DNA of 15,812 nucleotides from Planctomycetota bacterium (GCA_003669255.1 QWPO01000006.1:1-15812), one strand, 5' to 3'; positions 7,980-15,431 are shown, numbered from the stretch's first letter. Program-made: numbers and translations. Notes: a model not told the origin generated them from the sequence alone.

Positions 7980-9167
7980 CTATTGCCGGACGACGCGGCG
8001 GAGCAGCCACCAGCCCCAGAGCGTGATCAGCACGTTGCCCATCCAGACGGCCATCGGCGGCACGCTGCCCCGCTTCGCCTGGTCGACGCCGAGCATGAAG
8101 ACGGGGTAGTAGACGATCAGGATCGGGAGGAAGCAGAGGAAGAAGCTGGTGAGAAAGTCGGCGTTCCGCATCCGGATGGCCATCGGGGCCCCGACGAGCA
8201 CGAAGCAGAGGCAACTGAATCCATTGGCCCAGCGTCTCCAGGGCTCCATCACGATCCGGTGGAGCCGGTTCCGCTCGTTCTTGAGGAGTTCGCGCTCGTT
8301 TCCGGTGAACTGAGGAACGGTGGTCTCGGCTCGGCCGGTGAGCATGCCCATCGCGGTCTTGCCAGCCACGAGCTGCTCGATGCGGTCGATCTTCTTCGTT
8401 TGCTCGACGCGGGCCGTGGTGAACTGGGCCATGGCGATCTCGGACGGGCTCGTCGAGGCGGTGCCCTTGCGGCTCACGGCGTCGAGGGGCACCTCGCGGA
8501 CGATCGAGTCGGGAAACGACGCGGTGTAGTCGCCCATGTGGAGCGTGCCATCGCGGAAGATGACCACCAGATTGCCGTTGGTCGGGTTGGCCCGGAGTTC
8601 GGCCTCGGCCGCCGAGACTGTGGCGGGAGGGCCGCCACTGCCTCCCGACTGGAAGGAGAGCGTGGGGCGGATGAGCCGCCTGCCATCGACTGCCTTCACG
8701 TTGATCGAGATCTGCGGCGTGCTGTACGACCGCTGCTGCCGAAGCCGGCCGTAGATGATCTGCTCCACGCTGTTGACGACCACGCGGCGGACGCCGTCGC
8801 GGCCCCACGACACGGCCACGTCGTTGAGCCACACCGAAACGAAACTGACCACGAGGGCGAGCATGGCCGCCGGCCAGACGATCGCCATCGGAGAGACACC
8901 AGCGGCCTTCAGGGCGATCACCTCGTTGGAGGCCGACATCCGCCCGAACACACTGGCGACCGCGAACAGCATCGTGCCGGGCACAGCGAAGCGCATCGCC
9001 TCGGGGAGCACGTAGGGGACGAGCATCAGGATCTGAATGAGCCCGAGCCCCTGCTGCTGGGCCTCGCGGACGAGACCCACCACGAGCATGAACAGTGTGA
9101 GCGCGGTGAGTGCCACCAGGAACACCTGGAGCAGTTCCCAGAGCACGTATCGAGAGATGATCCGCAT
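7980..9167 (-). CDS. LptF/LptG-type permease (YjgP/YjgQ family), lipopolysaccharide export
   Basis: The protein has 395 residues. Six membrane segments are visible in the family's 3+3 arrangement: about 11-31, 50-73, 97-115, then 313-331, 337-358 and 372-390, with a large periplasmic-type domain between (about 120-305). The N-terminus MRIISRYVLWELLQVFLVAL and the segment ASNEVIALKAAGVSP (79-93) are typical of YjgP/YjgQ proteins; the latter is the cytoplasmic coupling region that contacts the LptB ATPase. The family forms the inner-membrane part of the LptBFG exporter moving LPS towards the outer membrane. I cannot tell LptF from LptG, and no second permease or lptB lies in the window. The start is ATG 9167; the frame is open far upstream, but that stretch is antisense to the sulfatase and lacks family similarity. 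TACACT (9182-9177) just upstream could be a -10, without a good -35. Confidence 0.88.
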   Translation of the reverse strand: MRIISRYVLWELLQVFLVALTALTLFMLVVGLVREAQQQGLGLIQILMLVPYVLPEAMRFAVPGTMLFAVASVFGRMSASNEVIALKAAGVSPMAIVWPAAMLALVVSFVSVWLNDVAVSWGRDGVRRVVVNSVEQIIYGRLRQQRSYSTPQISINVKAVDGRRLIRPTLSFQSGGSGGPPATVSAAEAELRANPTNGNLVVIFRDGTLHMGDYTASFPDSIVREVPLDAVSRKGTASTSPSEIAMAQFTTARVEQTKKIDRIEQLVAGKTAMGMLTGRAETTVPQFTGNERELLKNERNRLHRIVMEPWRRWANGFSCLCFVLVGAPMAIRMRNADFLTSFFLCFLPILIVYYPVFMLGVDQAKRGSVPPMAVWMGNVLITLWGWWLLRRVVRQ

Positions 9168-9380
9168 GGCGGCGGGAGTGTAGCCGCGGCCTTGCCGCCG
9201 GCGGCAGGCCGATTTGAGGCGGAAATGAGCGGCGTTGCAGTGGTCATTGGGCATGCGGGGTGGCCCGGGGCTTGTCGGGCCGGACGGGTTTGGCGACCAT
9301 GTCCGACCCGTGCAGGGCGTCTGGGGGATCTCCCAGCCCCTAGCCGAGCGTTCGCCTGTCGTCACCATCTGGAGTCCACG
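9168..9380. promoter_or_regulatory. Divergent lptF/G-sulfatase intergenic region with palindrome and hairpins
   Basis: This 213-bp region contains a perfect 14-bp palindrome TGCCGCC-GGCGGCA at 9193-9206, close to the lptF/G start. Further on are GGCCCG-8 nt-CGGGCC at 9262-9281 and a hairpin at 9315-9339 built on CTGGG/CCCAG, both in the leader of the sulfatase. GGAG at 9371-9374 is the sulfatase ribosome site. No convincing -35/-10 pair was found for the sulfatase. No gene was seen here. Confidence 0.4.
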
Positions 9381-10967
9381 ATGTCGCTGCGTCGTCTGAG
9401 TCTCGTTCTTGTCGCCCTGTGTGCGGCGGCCGCCGGCCCCGTCGCTACCGCCCAGCAGCCCGCCGCGGGGGCGAAGAAGCCAAACATCCTCGTGATCTGG
9501 GGCGACGACATCGGCACCTGGAACGTCAGTCACAACAGCCGTGGGATGATGGGCTACCGCACGCCCAACATCGACCGCATTGCCCGCGAGGGCGTGTCGT
9601 TCACCGACTACTACGGCCAGCAGAGTTGCACCGCGGGCCGGGCCGCGTTCCTCGGTGGTAACTGCCCGGTTCGCACGGGCATGACGAAGGTGGGGCTGCC
9701 GGGGGCCAAAGAGGGCTGGCAGAAGACCGACGTGACGATCGCGACGGTGCTCAAGAGCCTCGGGTACGGCACGGCGCAGTTCGGCAAGAACCATCAGGGC
9801 GACCGCGACGACCACCTCCCGACGATGAACGGCTTCGACGAGTTCTTCGGCAACCTCTACCACCTGAACGCCGAGGAGGAGCCGGAACACCGCGACTATC
9901 CCGGCGACATGAAGCTCGCCAGCGGCAAGACCTTCCGCGAGACCTACGGCCCCCGTGGCGTGCTCAAGTGCAAGGCCGACGGCAAGGGCGGGCAGACGAT
10001 CGAAAACACCGGGCCGCTCACGAAGAAGCGGATGGAGACGATCGACGAGGAGACGCTCGCCGCCGCCAAGGACTACATCCAGCGGCAGGCGAAGTCTGGT
10101 GCGCCGTTCTTCTGCTGGTGGAATGCCACGCGGATGCACTTCCGCACGCACATGAAGCAGGAGAGCCTGGGGAAGAGCGGCCAGGACGAGTACAGCGACG
10201 GGATGGTGGAGCACGACGGCCACGTGGGCGTGTTGCTCGCGGCCCTCGACGACCTCGGCATCGCCGACGACACGATCGTCCTCTACTCCACCGACAACGG
10301 CCCTCACTACAACACCTGGCCCGACGCCGGTACCACTCCCTTCCGCAGCGAAAAGAACTCGAACTGGGAGGGGGCCTACCGAGTGCCGGCGTTCGTCCGC
10401 TGGCCCGGCAAGTTCCCGGCCGGCACCACACTCAACGGCCTCGTGGCCCACGAGGACTGGCTGCCGACCTTCGCTGCCGCCGCGGGCGATGCCACGATCA
10501 AAGACAAGCTCGCCAAGGGCGTGACGCTCGGCGGCCGCTCCTACCGCAACTTCATCGACGGCTACAACCAGCTCGACCACCTGTCGGGCAAGGTGCCGCA
10601 GTCGCCGCGGAACGAGTTCTTCTACGTCAACGACGACGGCCAGATCGTGGCCATCCGCTACTCCGACTGGAAGGCGGTGTTTCTCGAGAACCGTGGCGAG
10701 GCGTTCGAGGTCTGGCGGGAGCCGTTCACCGAACTCCGCGTCCCGCTGCTGTTCAACCTTCGCCGCGACCCGTTCGAGAAGGCGCAGCACAACGCCTCGG
10801 TCTACAACGACTGGTTTATCGACCACGCCTTTGTGGCGGTGCCGCTCCAGCAGATCGCCGGCCGGTTCTTGACGAGCATGAAGGAGTATCCGCCGAGCCA
10901 GACGCCCGGCTCCTTCAACCTCGACAAGATCCAGAAGCAGATCGAGGCCGCCGCCGCGGGGCGGTAG
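9381..10967 (+). CDS. Exported type I (formylglycine-dependent) arylsulfatase
   Basis: The protein has 528 residues; ATG 9381 follows GGAG by 6 nt. Residues 1-24 are a signal peptide (SLRRLSLVLVALCAAAAGPVATA, then Q). The mature part begins KKPNILVIWGDDIG, with Asp42/Asp43 as calcium ligands. The sulfatase signature is C83-T-A-G-R87, fitting C-x-P/A-x-R, so Cys83 should be converted to formylglycine by a separate maturase (not in the window). FGKNH at 134-138 gives active-site Lys136 and His138; YSTDNGPH at 302-309 gives metal ligands Asp305/Asn306; Lys325 in RSEKN is another expected active-site lysine. It hydrolyses a sulfate ester outside the cytoplasm; the substrate is unknown. Planctomycetes carry many such enzymes for sulfated polysaccharides. 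It is a stand-alone gene, divergent from lptF/G, and ends 3 bp from the convergent toxin gene. Confidence 0.95.
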   Translation: MSLRRLSLVLVALCAAAAGPVATAQQPAAGAKKPNILVIWGDDIGTWNVSHNSRGMMGYRTPNIDRIAREGVSFTDYYGQQSCTAGRAAFLGGNCPVRTGMTKVGLPGAKEGWQKTDVTIATVLKSLGYGTAQFGKNHQGDRDDHLPTMNGFDEFFGNLYHLNAEEEPEHRDYPGDMKLASGKTFRETYGPRGVLKCKADGKGGQTIENTGPLTKKRMETIDEETLAAAKDYIQRQAKSGAPFFCWWNATRMHFRTHMKQESLGKSGQDEYSDGMVEHDGHVGVLLAALDDLGIADDTIVLYSTDNGPHYNTWPDAGTTPFRSEKNSNWEGAYRVPAFVRWPGKFPAGTTLNGLVAHEDWLPTFAAAAGDATIKDKLAKGVTLGGRSYRNFIDGYNQLDHLSGKVPQSPRNEFFYVNDDGQIVAIRYSDWKAVFLENRGEAFEVWREPFTELRVPLLFNLRRDPFEKAQHNASVYNDWFIDHAFVAVPLQQIAGRFLTSMKEYPPSQTPGSFNLDKIQKQIEAAAAGR

Positions 10968-10970
10968 GCG

Positions 10971-11420
10971 TCACGGCGAGCGACGTCGATCTTCTGCGAG
11001 CGGGTTGTGCCAGTCGAGCGATGGAAAGCGGGCGAAGTCCCGGTCGCTCGAACAGAGCGTGCAACCGTGCCCGACGGCGATGGCGGCCAGGTTCGCGTCC
11101 GGGATGAGGTTTGCCGTTGCAGACGCCTCATTCGTGAGGCGGGTGAGAATAGACCAGTGATCTCTGGTCTCGTGCACGATCCGAACGCACGGTTGCTTCA
11201 GCCAGCGGTCAACCCTCTTGATCGCTTCCTCCCGCGACAGCGGATTCCCGAGGATTCGCGGGTTGGTCGCGATCCGCAGAAACCCGTTGATGACCTGCCA
11301 GGCGAGGCAGACATCTCGCGTGCCGGAGAGTTGCTCATCCCACCAGACTCTTGCCTGTTCGTGGTATTTCGAAAGCCGGTCTTCGGCGTAGAGAATCAGG
11401 TTCGCATCGACCAGATTCAT
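10971..11420 (-). CDS. vapC: VapC-like PIN-domain ribonuclease toxin
   Basis: The protein has 149 residues. It opens LVDANLILYAED with PIN acidic Asp5. FLRIATNPRILGNPLS at 47-62 is typical of the PIN subfamily first described in Mycobacterium tuberculosis, in which the second acidic residue of the usual E-x-x-R helix is often replaced. Asp108 (LIPDANLAAIA) and Asp126/Asp128 (SSDRDFARF) complete the metal site. VapC toxins are RNases that cut tRNA or rRNA and arrest growth. The start codon overlaps the antitoxin stop as ATGA (11417-11420), so translation is probably coupled; no separate ribosome site is visible. The 3' end is only 3 bp from the sulfatase stop, and the target RNA cannot be read from sequence. 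Confidence 0.88.
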   Translation of the reverse strand: MNLVDANLILYAEDRLSKYHEQARVWWDEQLSGTRDVCLAWQVINGFLRIATNPRILGNPLSREEAIKRVDRWLKQPCVRIVHETRDHWSILTRLTNEASATANLIPDANLAAIAVGHGCTLCSSDRDFARFPSLDWHNPLAEDRRRSP

Positions 11421-11659
11421 TTGAAATCTTCGGCTTCGGCTCGAGCGAGCAGGTCGGCCACGTCGTCGTAGTTCAGGCCGGCTCGCAACCCCAAATCAGT
11501 GGGCTGTGTTAGGAAGGGAACGGCCACCCGCGACTCCAGCGCATCGAGCCCCAGGCGGATCGCCTCGTTCACGACATCCTTGAAAGGTCTGCCCATGGCT
11601 GCCGCGTCCGAGCGAAGACGCTCGGCCACGGCATCGTCGAGCGTCAAGGTGGTTCTCAT
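11417..11659 (-). CDS. vapB: VapB-like ribbon-helix-helix antitoxin
   Basis: The protein has 80 residues and starts MRTTLTLDDAVAERLRSDAA, a ribbon-helix-helix DNA-binding N-terminus (one beta strand and two helices, about 1-45: GRPFKDVVNEAIRLGLDAL). The acidic C-terminus (NYDDVADLLARAEAEDFK) should wrap and inhibit the VapC PIN site. The start at 11659 is chosen because it begins the RHH strand; the upstream frame to 11710 has no domain and would cover the promoter. It precedes vapC with a 4-bp overlap. A perfect -35 and a palindrome across the -10 lie just upstream, consistent with autorepression by the VapBC complex. The operon may be translated from a leaderless transcript. Confidence 0.85.
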   Translation of the reverse strand: MRTTLTLDDAVAERLRSDAAAMGRPFKDVVNEAIRLGLDALESRVAVPFLTQPTDLGLRAGLNYDDVADLLARAEAEDFK

Positions 11660-11663
11660 ACAG

Positions 11664-11695
11664 GCATCATGATGCTCAGGGGGGGGCGTTGTCAA
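11664..11695 (-). promoter_or_regulatory. vapBC promoter with palindromic operator over the -10
   Basis: On the minus strand TTGACA (11695-11690, perfect) is followed after 18 bp by CATGAT (11671-11666, 4 of 6). GCATCATGATGC at 11664-11675 is a perfect 12-bp palindrome covering the -10. Only 6 nt separate the -10 from ATG 11659, so the predicted start of transcription falls on the start codon. Autoregulation by VapBC is known for the family; use of this exact site is inferred. Confidence 0.55.
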
Positions 11696-11724
11696 CCAAT
11701 GAGCGGGCAATCAAGCATCGCTGG

Positions 11725-12594
11725 TCATGCCGCCCGGCGGTGGGCGACCTCGGGAAACGCCTCGCTGAAGGCGTGGCCGCTCTTGGAGCGGATGCCGAGG
11801 GTCGTGAGCAGCCGGCGGCGGAAGGTGCGGAAGGGGATGGCCACGCAGCGGTGGGCGCGGATCCACCAGGGCCGCAGCCGCTGCATGTCGCTCAGGCTCA
11901 AGCCCACCTGGTCGGGCCGGTGCTTCACGCGGTGCTTGAGCAGGTGGTAGTCGTCGCTCCGCTGGAGCAGGCGGAGCAGGCCGCCGAGCAGCGTCCGGGC
12001 CAGCGGGCTTTTCGTCGGAATCCCGAACGAGATCTGATAGTCGATCAGGCAGGGGCGGCCGTTGTCATCGACCAGGATGTTTTCCCGCTTGTGGAGGTCG
12101 ACGTGGGCGACGCCCCGGCGGTGGACCTCGTCGAGGATCGCCTCGAGCTGCGGGAAAAACCAGTCGTCGACGTGCTCGCCTTCCGCGAGGGCGTGGCCTT
12201 CGATCCATTCGTGGGCGATCGCCGTCGTCACCTCGTCGCCCCTCACGCGGATGTCGCCGAGTGACACTGGCGTGCCCTCGATGCCGGCGAGGCGGTCCAT
12301 GAACCATCGCTCGCGGGCGGCGAGTGCCCGCCCCAGCCACCGCATTGGCACGGGGCCGATCCGCTGCGTGCGGTTGAACTTGCACTTGGCGGTGCGGGTG
12401 GCCGACCGGTAGACGGCCGTCGCGGCCCACGAGTCGTGCTTGAGGATCTCAACGCGGCGAAACGTCTCGCCGTCGAGCGTGATCGTGGCCGGCGGGTCGG
12501 AGGCTCCGAGGGCCCGGAAGGTGGCCGGCCTGGGTCGGGCAGCGGCATGTCCGCCAGCCGATTCGTGGGAACACACTACCGCAGCGTTCGACAT
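11725..12594 (-). CDS. WaaP/Kdo-kinase-like protein (lipopolysaccharide kinase family)
   Basis: The protein has 289 residues from ATG 12594, behind a G-rich stretch; in-frame ATGs at 12627 and 12642 are possible and would add up to 16 residues. Kinase-fold features: TAKCKFN near 69-75 as a candidate ATP-lysine strand, then HVDLHKRENILV at 164-175 with Asp166 as catalytic base and Asn172 as metal ligand (HxDLHxxNxLV), and LIDYQISFG at 183-191 with Asp185 in the DFG-like position. The pattern fits the WaaP/KdkA group that phosphorylates LPS core sugars. The C-terminal third is Arg/His-rich. It should be a cytoplasmic or membrane-peripheral kinase acting on an envelope glycolipid; the actual substrate is unknown. 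It lies between the PEP-CTERM gene (177 bp upstream) and vapB (65 bp downstream), all on the minus strand, and may be read with neither. Confidence 0.78.
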   Translation of the reverse strand: MSNAAVVCSHESAGGHAAARPRPATFRALGASDPPATITLDGETFRRVEILKHDSWAATAVYRSATRTAKCKFNRTQRIGPVPMRWLGRALAARERWFMDRLAGIEGTPVSLGDIRVRGDEVTTAIAHEWIEGHALAEGEHVDDWFFPQLEAILDEVHRRGVAHVDLHKRENILVDDNGRPCLIDYQISFGIPTKSPLARTLLGGLLRLLQRSDDYHLLKHRVKHRPDQVGLSLSDMQRLRPWWIRAHRCVAIPFRTFRRRLLTTLGIRSKSGHAFSEAFPEVAHRRAA

Positions 12595-12771
12595 CGTTTC
12601 GCCCCCCGCCTGTCCCGGGTCGGTCATCACGCCCCGTGGCATGGCGATCGACCGTGGCGGTGACGCGGCTTGATCAGGCTTGACGGGGCTGTGCGGCGCC
12701 CCGCGGAGGCCGCGGCTTCGTCAGGCCGCAGGGTCAGCCCGTCTTGCCGAGTGTGGCGGCAGGGGCGGGCT
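12595..12771. other. Intergenic gap between kinase-like gene and PEP-CTERM gene
   Basis: No gene was seen in these 177 bp. The part next to 12594-12642 may code for the kinase N-terminus if an earlier ATG is used. CCGCGG occurs twice, at 12701-12706 and 12710-12715, as a short inverted pair, and GGCTTGA is repeated at 12668-12674 and 12678-12684. Confidence 0.4.
12737..12770 (-). terminator. Possible hairpin terminator of the PEP-CTERM gene
   Basis: Just past the stop at 12772, the minus strand can fold with outer arms GCCCG/CGGGC (12766-12770 with 12737-12741) and inner arms TGCCG/CGGCA (12757-12761 with 12745-12749), around a loop of about 7 nt. There is no T-run after it, so it is not a classical rho-independent terminator. 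The position is right, the structure imperfect. Confidence 0.35.
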
Positions 12772-15174
12772 TCAGGCTCGGATGTGCCTTCGGCGGAAAG
12801 CGTAGGCCATCGCACCGAGGCCCACGGCGGCCAGCGTGATCGTGGTCGGCTCGGGCACCACGATCACGTCGCCGGATGACTGGGAGAACGTGATGGTCTG
12901 GGCATCTTTCACGAGCTGGAAGGTGCCGCTGCCCAGGGGTGTCCATGTGCCGGCATAAAAACCGGACGATTCGATCGCGGCGAGCGAGCCCGCCGACGAC
13001 CCGGTGAAGGAGAAGACGTCGAATGTGGTGTTGTTGTCGATCGCACTGCCACCGAACGCGAGCGTCATGGTGCCGCCGTACGTCAGGCCGCCAGCGTCAA
13101 GGATGCTGACACCGTCATAGTCCGTGCCCCGGGTTCCGGCCGAGGCGATCTCGATCACCGTGCTGCTCGTTGGCGTGAGTACGAGCGAGCCGAGCGTGAT
13201 CACGCCTGGGCTTGCACCGGGGGTGAGGGTGCCACTGATAGTGACCGGGCCGTTGATCGTGCCGGTGCCCATCAGCCAGGCGGACGCGGCGACCGAGAGA
13301 CTTCCGGAGCCGAGCACGCCGTTGACCTTGAGCCCGCCAGCCGAGACGGTCGTGGCCCCGGAGTAGGTGTTGTTGCCGGTCATGGTGAGGAGCGCTGTAC
13401 CCGACTTGATCAGGCCGCCGTTCGAGATGGGACCGCTGAACGTTAAGGTCTGAACCGTGGTGAGGGTGCGGGTGGCGTTACCAAGATCCACGGTGCCACT
13501 GAAGGCGAGGCCTCCGGTGGCGGTCGCATCGCCGAAGGCGACATCGCCGCCCACGGAGACATTGTTCGCGAACGTGCGGGCACCGTTATCGGTGCCCGAG
13601 GTGAGCGTGCCGCCGTTGAGGGCGAGCGTGCCGGATCCAAGAGCAGAGTTGTGGCCTCCGCGGAGCGTGCCCGCGGAGAGCGTGGTGGGGCCGGTGTAGG
13701 CGTTGGAATCGCCTAACACGAGCACGCCGGACGTGGTCTTCGTGAGCCCGGCCAAGCCCGAGAGGGTGGCAGAAACGATGCCTGACTGACCGTCAAATGC
13801 GACGACGTCATTGGTCAGCGTACCGCTCTGCAGGGTCCCGCCCGTGAGCGAGACGGTGCCGGTCCTCGAAATGCCACGCGCTCCAAGGTTGAGCACTCCG
13901 CCAGCGGCGATCAGGTTGCCGGTGGCCGCGCCAAACGCAGACGTGCCTCCTGCGATCAGTGTGCCGCTCGTGACGGTCGTGGGGCCGGAGTAGGTGTTCA
14001 CGCCGGACAGGGTGAGCGACCCGGTGCCGGAGCGAGTGATCGCCACCGTGCCGCTCGAGGATGCGCCGTCGGTTATCGCGAGCGTGAAGGCCGCCGGGCT
14101 GGCCGTGCCGCTGATCGTAAGCGTGCTGATGCCCCCGCCGCTGTTGCGGATGCTGCCGCCGCCGGTGCTTCCGCCCGGATTGCTCGTCAGCGAGGCGATC
14201 TCCTGATTGAAGCCGTTCAGGTCAAAGATGCCGCCGTTACCGTTGCTGAAGGCCATCGTCACGTTCGTCGTGGTCGGCAGGGCGTTCACCGTGCCGCTCT
14301 TAATCACGCCGCTGTTCGCAGCATTGAAGATCGTGTTGCCCGTGTAGGTGCTCTGCGAGTTGAGCGTGACCGTACCGGCGCCGCCCGATGAACCTGCAGC
14401 GAAGGCGAGCGAAGACGTGCCGCTGATGATCGCGGTGGAGGCGAGCGTGAGGGCATTGCCGCTCGTGGCACCGAGCGTGGTAAGCGAGTTACTGCTATTG
14501 CTGATCGCCCCGGTGATCAGATTGCCCGTGTTCGTGGAAACGAGTGCCGCATAGCCCCCGCCCGTGACATTGATGGCGATTGCCGACGAGATCGTCGTGC
14601 TCGCGGCCGACATGTTCAGTCGCGACGCGTTGTTACCCGTTTGCGCGCCCTGGAGCGTCGTCGTACCGCCAATAATTGATCCGCCGATGCTCAGAGCTCG
14701 ATTTGCAGTCGCGGCGGCTTCGTTGATGAAGAGATTGAGACCCGATCCGATGGTGACATTGCCGGTGACCGTCCGCGTGGTCGTGCTCGCGTCGGTCTGC
14801 AGCGCGTAGCCAGTGACGTTAAAAAGCGCCGTGCCCGTGCCCATCGTCACCGCCGTCGCCCCCACCGAAACCTGCCCCGCCGTTCCTTCAAAGAAGGCGT
14901 TGTTGTTGCCCGAGTTAGGCCAGTTGCCGAGCGTGCCTGCGGAACTGGTCAGCCGCCAGGTGTTCGTTGTGGTCCACACGCCGGTGCCGCCTGTGCCGGC
15001 TGTGCTGCCGTTGGCGTCCCAGTAGTAGTCGGCGGCTCGCGCGACGGGCATGCCCGAGGCAAGGAATGCGACGCTCACCATAGCGGCCAGGGCTCGGTGC
15101 AGGCCGATCCGGAACGTCGTGGCGGACCCGACTGGAGCGATCGGGCGGAACAAGCGGGGCTGATTCCGAAGCAT
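12772..15174 (-). CDS. PEP-CTERM-sorted surface protein with autotransporter-associated beta-strand repeats
   Basis: The protein has 800 residues. ATG 15174 has AAGG 7 nt ahead (15182-15185). A signal peptide lies at about 22-48 (FRIGLHRALAAMVSVAFLAS, cleavage near ARAA-D), with a long N-region. The mature start DYYWDANGSTAGTGGTGVW is typical of repeat proteins of this group. Gly/Thr/Ser-rich beta-helix-like sequence follows, with the autotransporter-associated strand repeat clear at about 380-405 (GTGSLTLSGVNTYSGPTTVT), 478-503 (VLVLGDSNAYTGPTTLSAGTL) and 588-615 (ALLTMTGNNTYSGATTVSAG); a weaker one is near 276-290. GTLTPGASPGVITLGSL at 648-664 is the usual closing segment. The C-terminus carries VPEPTT at 773-778, a membrane segment, and a final RRRHIRA: a PEP-CTERM exosortase signal. 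No outer-membrane beta-barrel exists, so it is not a true autotransporter. Exosortase is not in the window. The ligand is unknown. Confidence 0.9.
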   Translation of the reverse strand: MLRNQPRLFRPIAPVGSATTFRIGLHRALAAMVSVAFLASGMPVARAADYYWDANGSTAGTGGTGVWTTTNTWRLTSSAGTLGNWPNSGNNNAFFEGTAGQVSVGATAVTMGTGTALFNVTGYALQTDASTTTRTVTGNVTIGSGLNLFINEAAATANRALSIGGSIIGGTTTLQGAQTGNNASRLNMSAASTTISSAIAINVTGGGYAALVSTNTGNLITGAISNSSNSLTTLGATSGNALTLASTAIISGTSSLAFAAGSSGGAGTVTLNSQSTYTGNTIFNAANSGVIKSGTVNALPTTTNVTMAFSNGNGGIFDLNGFNQEIASLTSNPGGSTGGGSIRNSGGGISTLTISGTASPAAFTLAITDGASSSGTVAITRSGTGSLTLSGVNTYSGPTTVTSGTLIAGGTSAFGAATGNLIAAGGVLNLGARGISRTGTVSLTGGTLQSGTLTNDVVAFDGQSGIVSATLSGLAGLTKTTSGVLVLGDSNAYTGPTTLSAGTLRGGHNSALGSGTLALNGGTLTSGTDNGARTFANNVSVGGDVAFGDATATGGLAFSGTVDLGNATRTLTTVQTLTFSGPISNGGLIKSGTALLTMTGNNTYSGATTVSAGGLKVNGVLGSGSLSVAASAWLMGTGTINGPVTISGTLTPGASPGVITLGSLVLTPTSSTVIEIASAGTRGTDYDGVSILDAGGLTYGGTMTLAFGGSAIDNNTTFDVFSFTGSSAGSLAAIESSGFYAGTWTPLGSGTFQLVKDAQTITFSQSSGDVIVVPEPTTITLAAVGLGAMAYAFRRRHIRA

Positions 15175-15349
15175 GGAGTCGCCTTGCGATAGGGCTCACA
15201 CGGTGCGACATCCGGTCGCCACCATCGAGCGGTGAGTGATTCAAGGACGAACCACCGCGGCCGTGATCCAATCAAAGCCGTGGAGTTCGGGACGGCAGAC
15301 GAGCCAAGCCTGGGAAACCGGAACGTCGGATTCGTCGTGCCGAAGTCTG

Positions 15350-15361
15350 ACGCTCGAGCGT
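15350..15361. repeat. 12-bp perfect palindrome at the array edge
   Basis: ACGCTCGAGCGT is a perfect palindrome that overlaps the promoter-proximal unit of the 11-bp array. It may be a separate half of the same control region or chance. Confidence 0.45.
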
Positions 15362-15431
15362 GAGGACTGTGATAAAGAAGTGTGAGTCTTTTGTGAGGAC
15401 TTCGAGAGGGATTCGTGAGGGATTCGTGAGG
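15355..15431 (-). promoter_or_regulatory. Array of seven 11-bp direct repeats, candidate cooperative regulator-binding site
   Basis: Read on the minus strand the region divides into seven consecutive 11-mers. Units 1 and 2 are identical (CCTCACGAATC); unit 3 is CCTCTCGAAGT, unit 4 CCTCACAAAAG, unit 5 ACTCACACTTC, unit 6 the degenerate TTTATCACAGT, and unit 7 CCTCACGCTCG. The core CCTCAC recurs every 11 bp, except in unit 6, where TCAC is shifted by 2. The array ends about 180 bp upstream of the PEP-CTERM start. An 11-bp direct repeat is known for Pho boxes bound by PhoB/PhoP-type response regulators, but the core here is not the known Pho consensus. Regulator and target are inferred. Confidence 0.55.

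Noticed and set aside
7983..9380. Upstream extension of the sulfatase frame to 7983
   Set aside because: It is antisense to lptF/G; the signal peptide and GGAG ribosome site place the start at 9381.
9168..10826. N-terminal extension of lptF/G to 10826
   Set aside because: The extension is antisense to the sulfatase, Val/Arg/Glu-rich and without family similarity; the YjgP/YjgQ N-terminus begins at ATG 9167.
15355..15431. Known Pho box
   Set aside because: The 11-bp period fits, but the core CCTCAC does not match the PhoB (CTGTCA-type) or Streptomyces PhoP (GTTCACC-type) consensus closely enough to name it.
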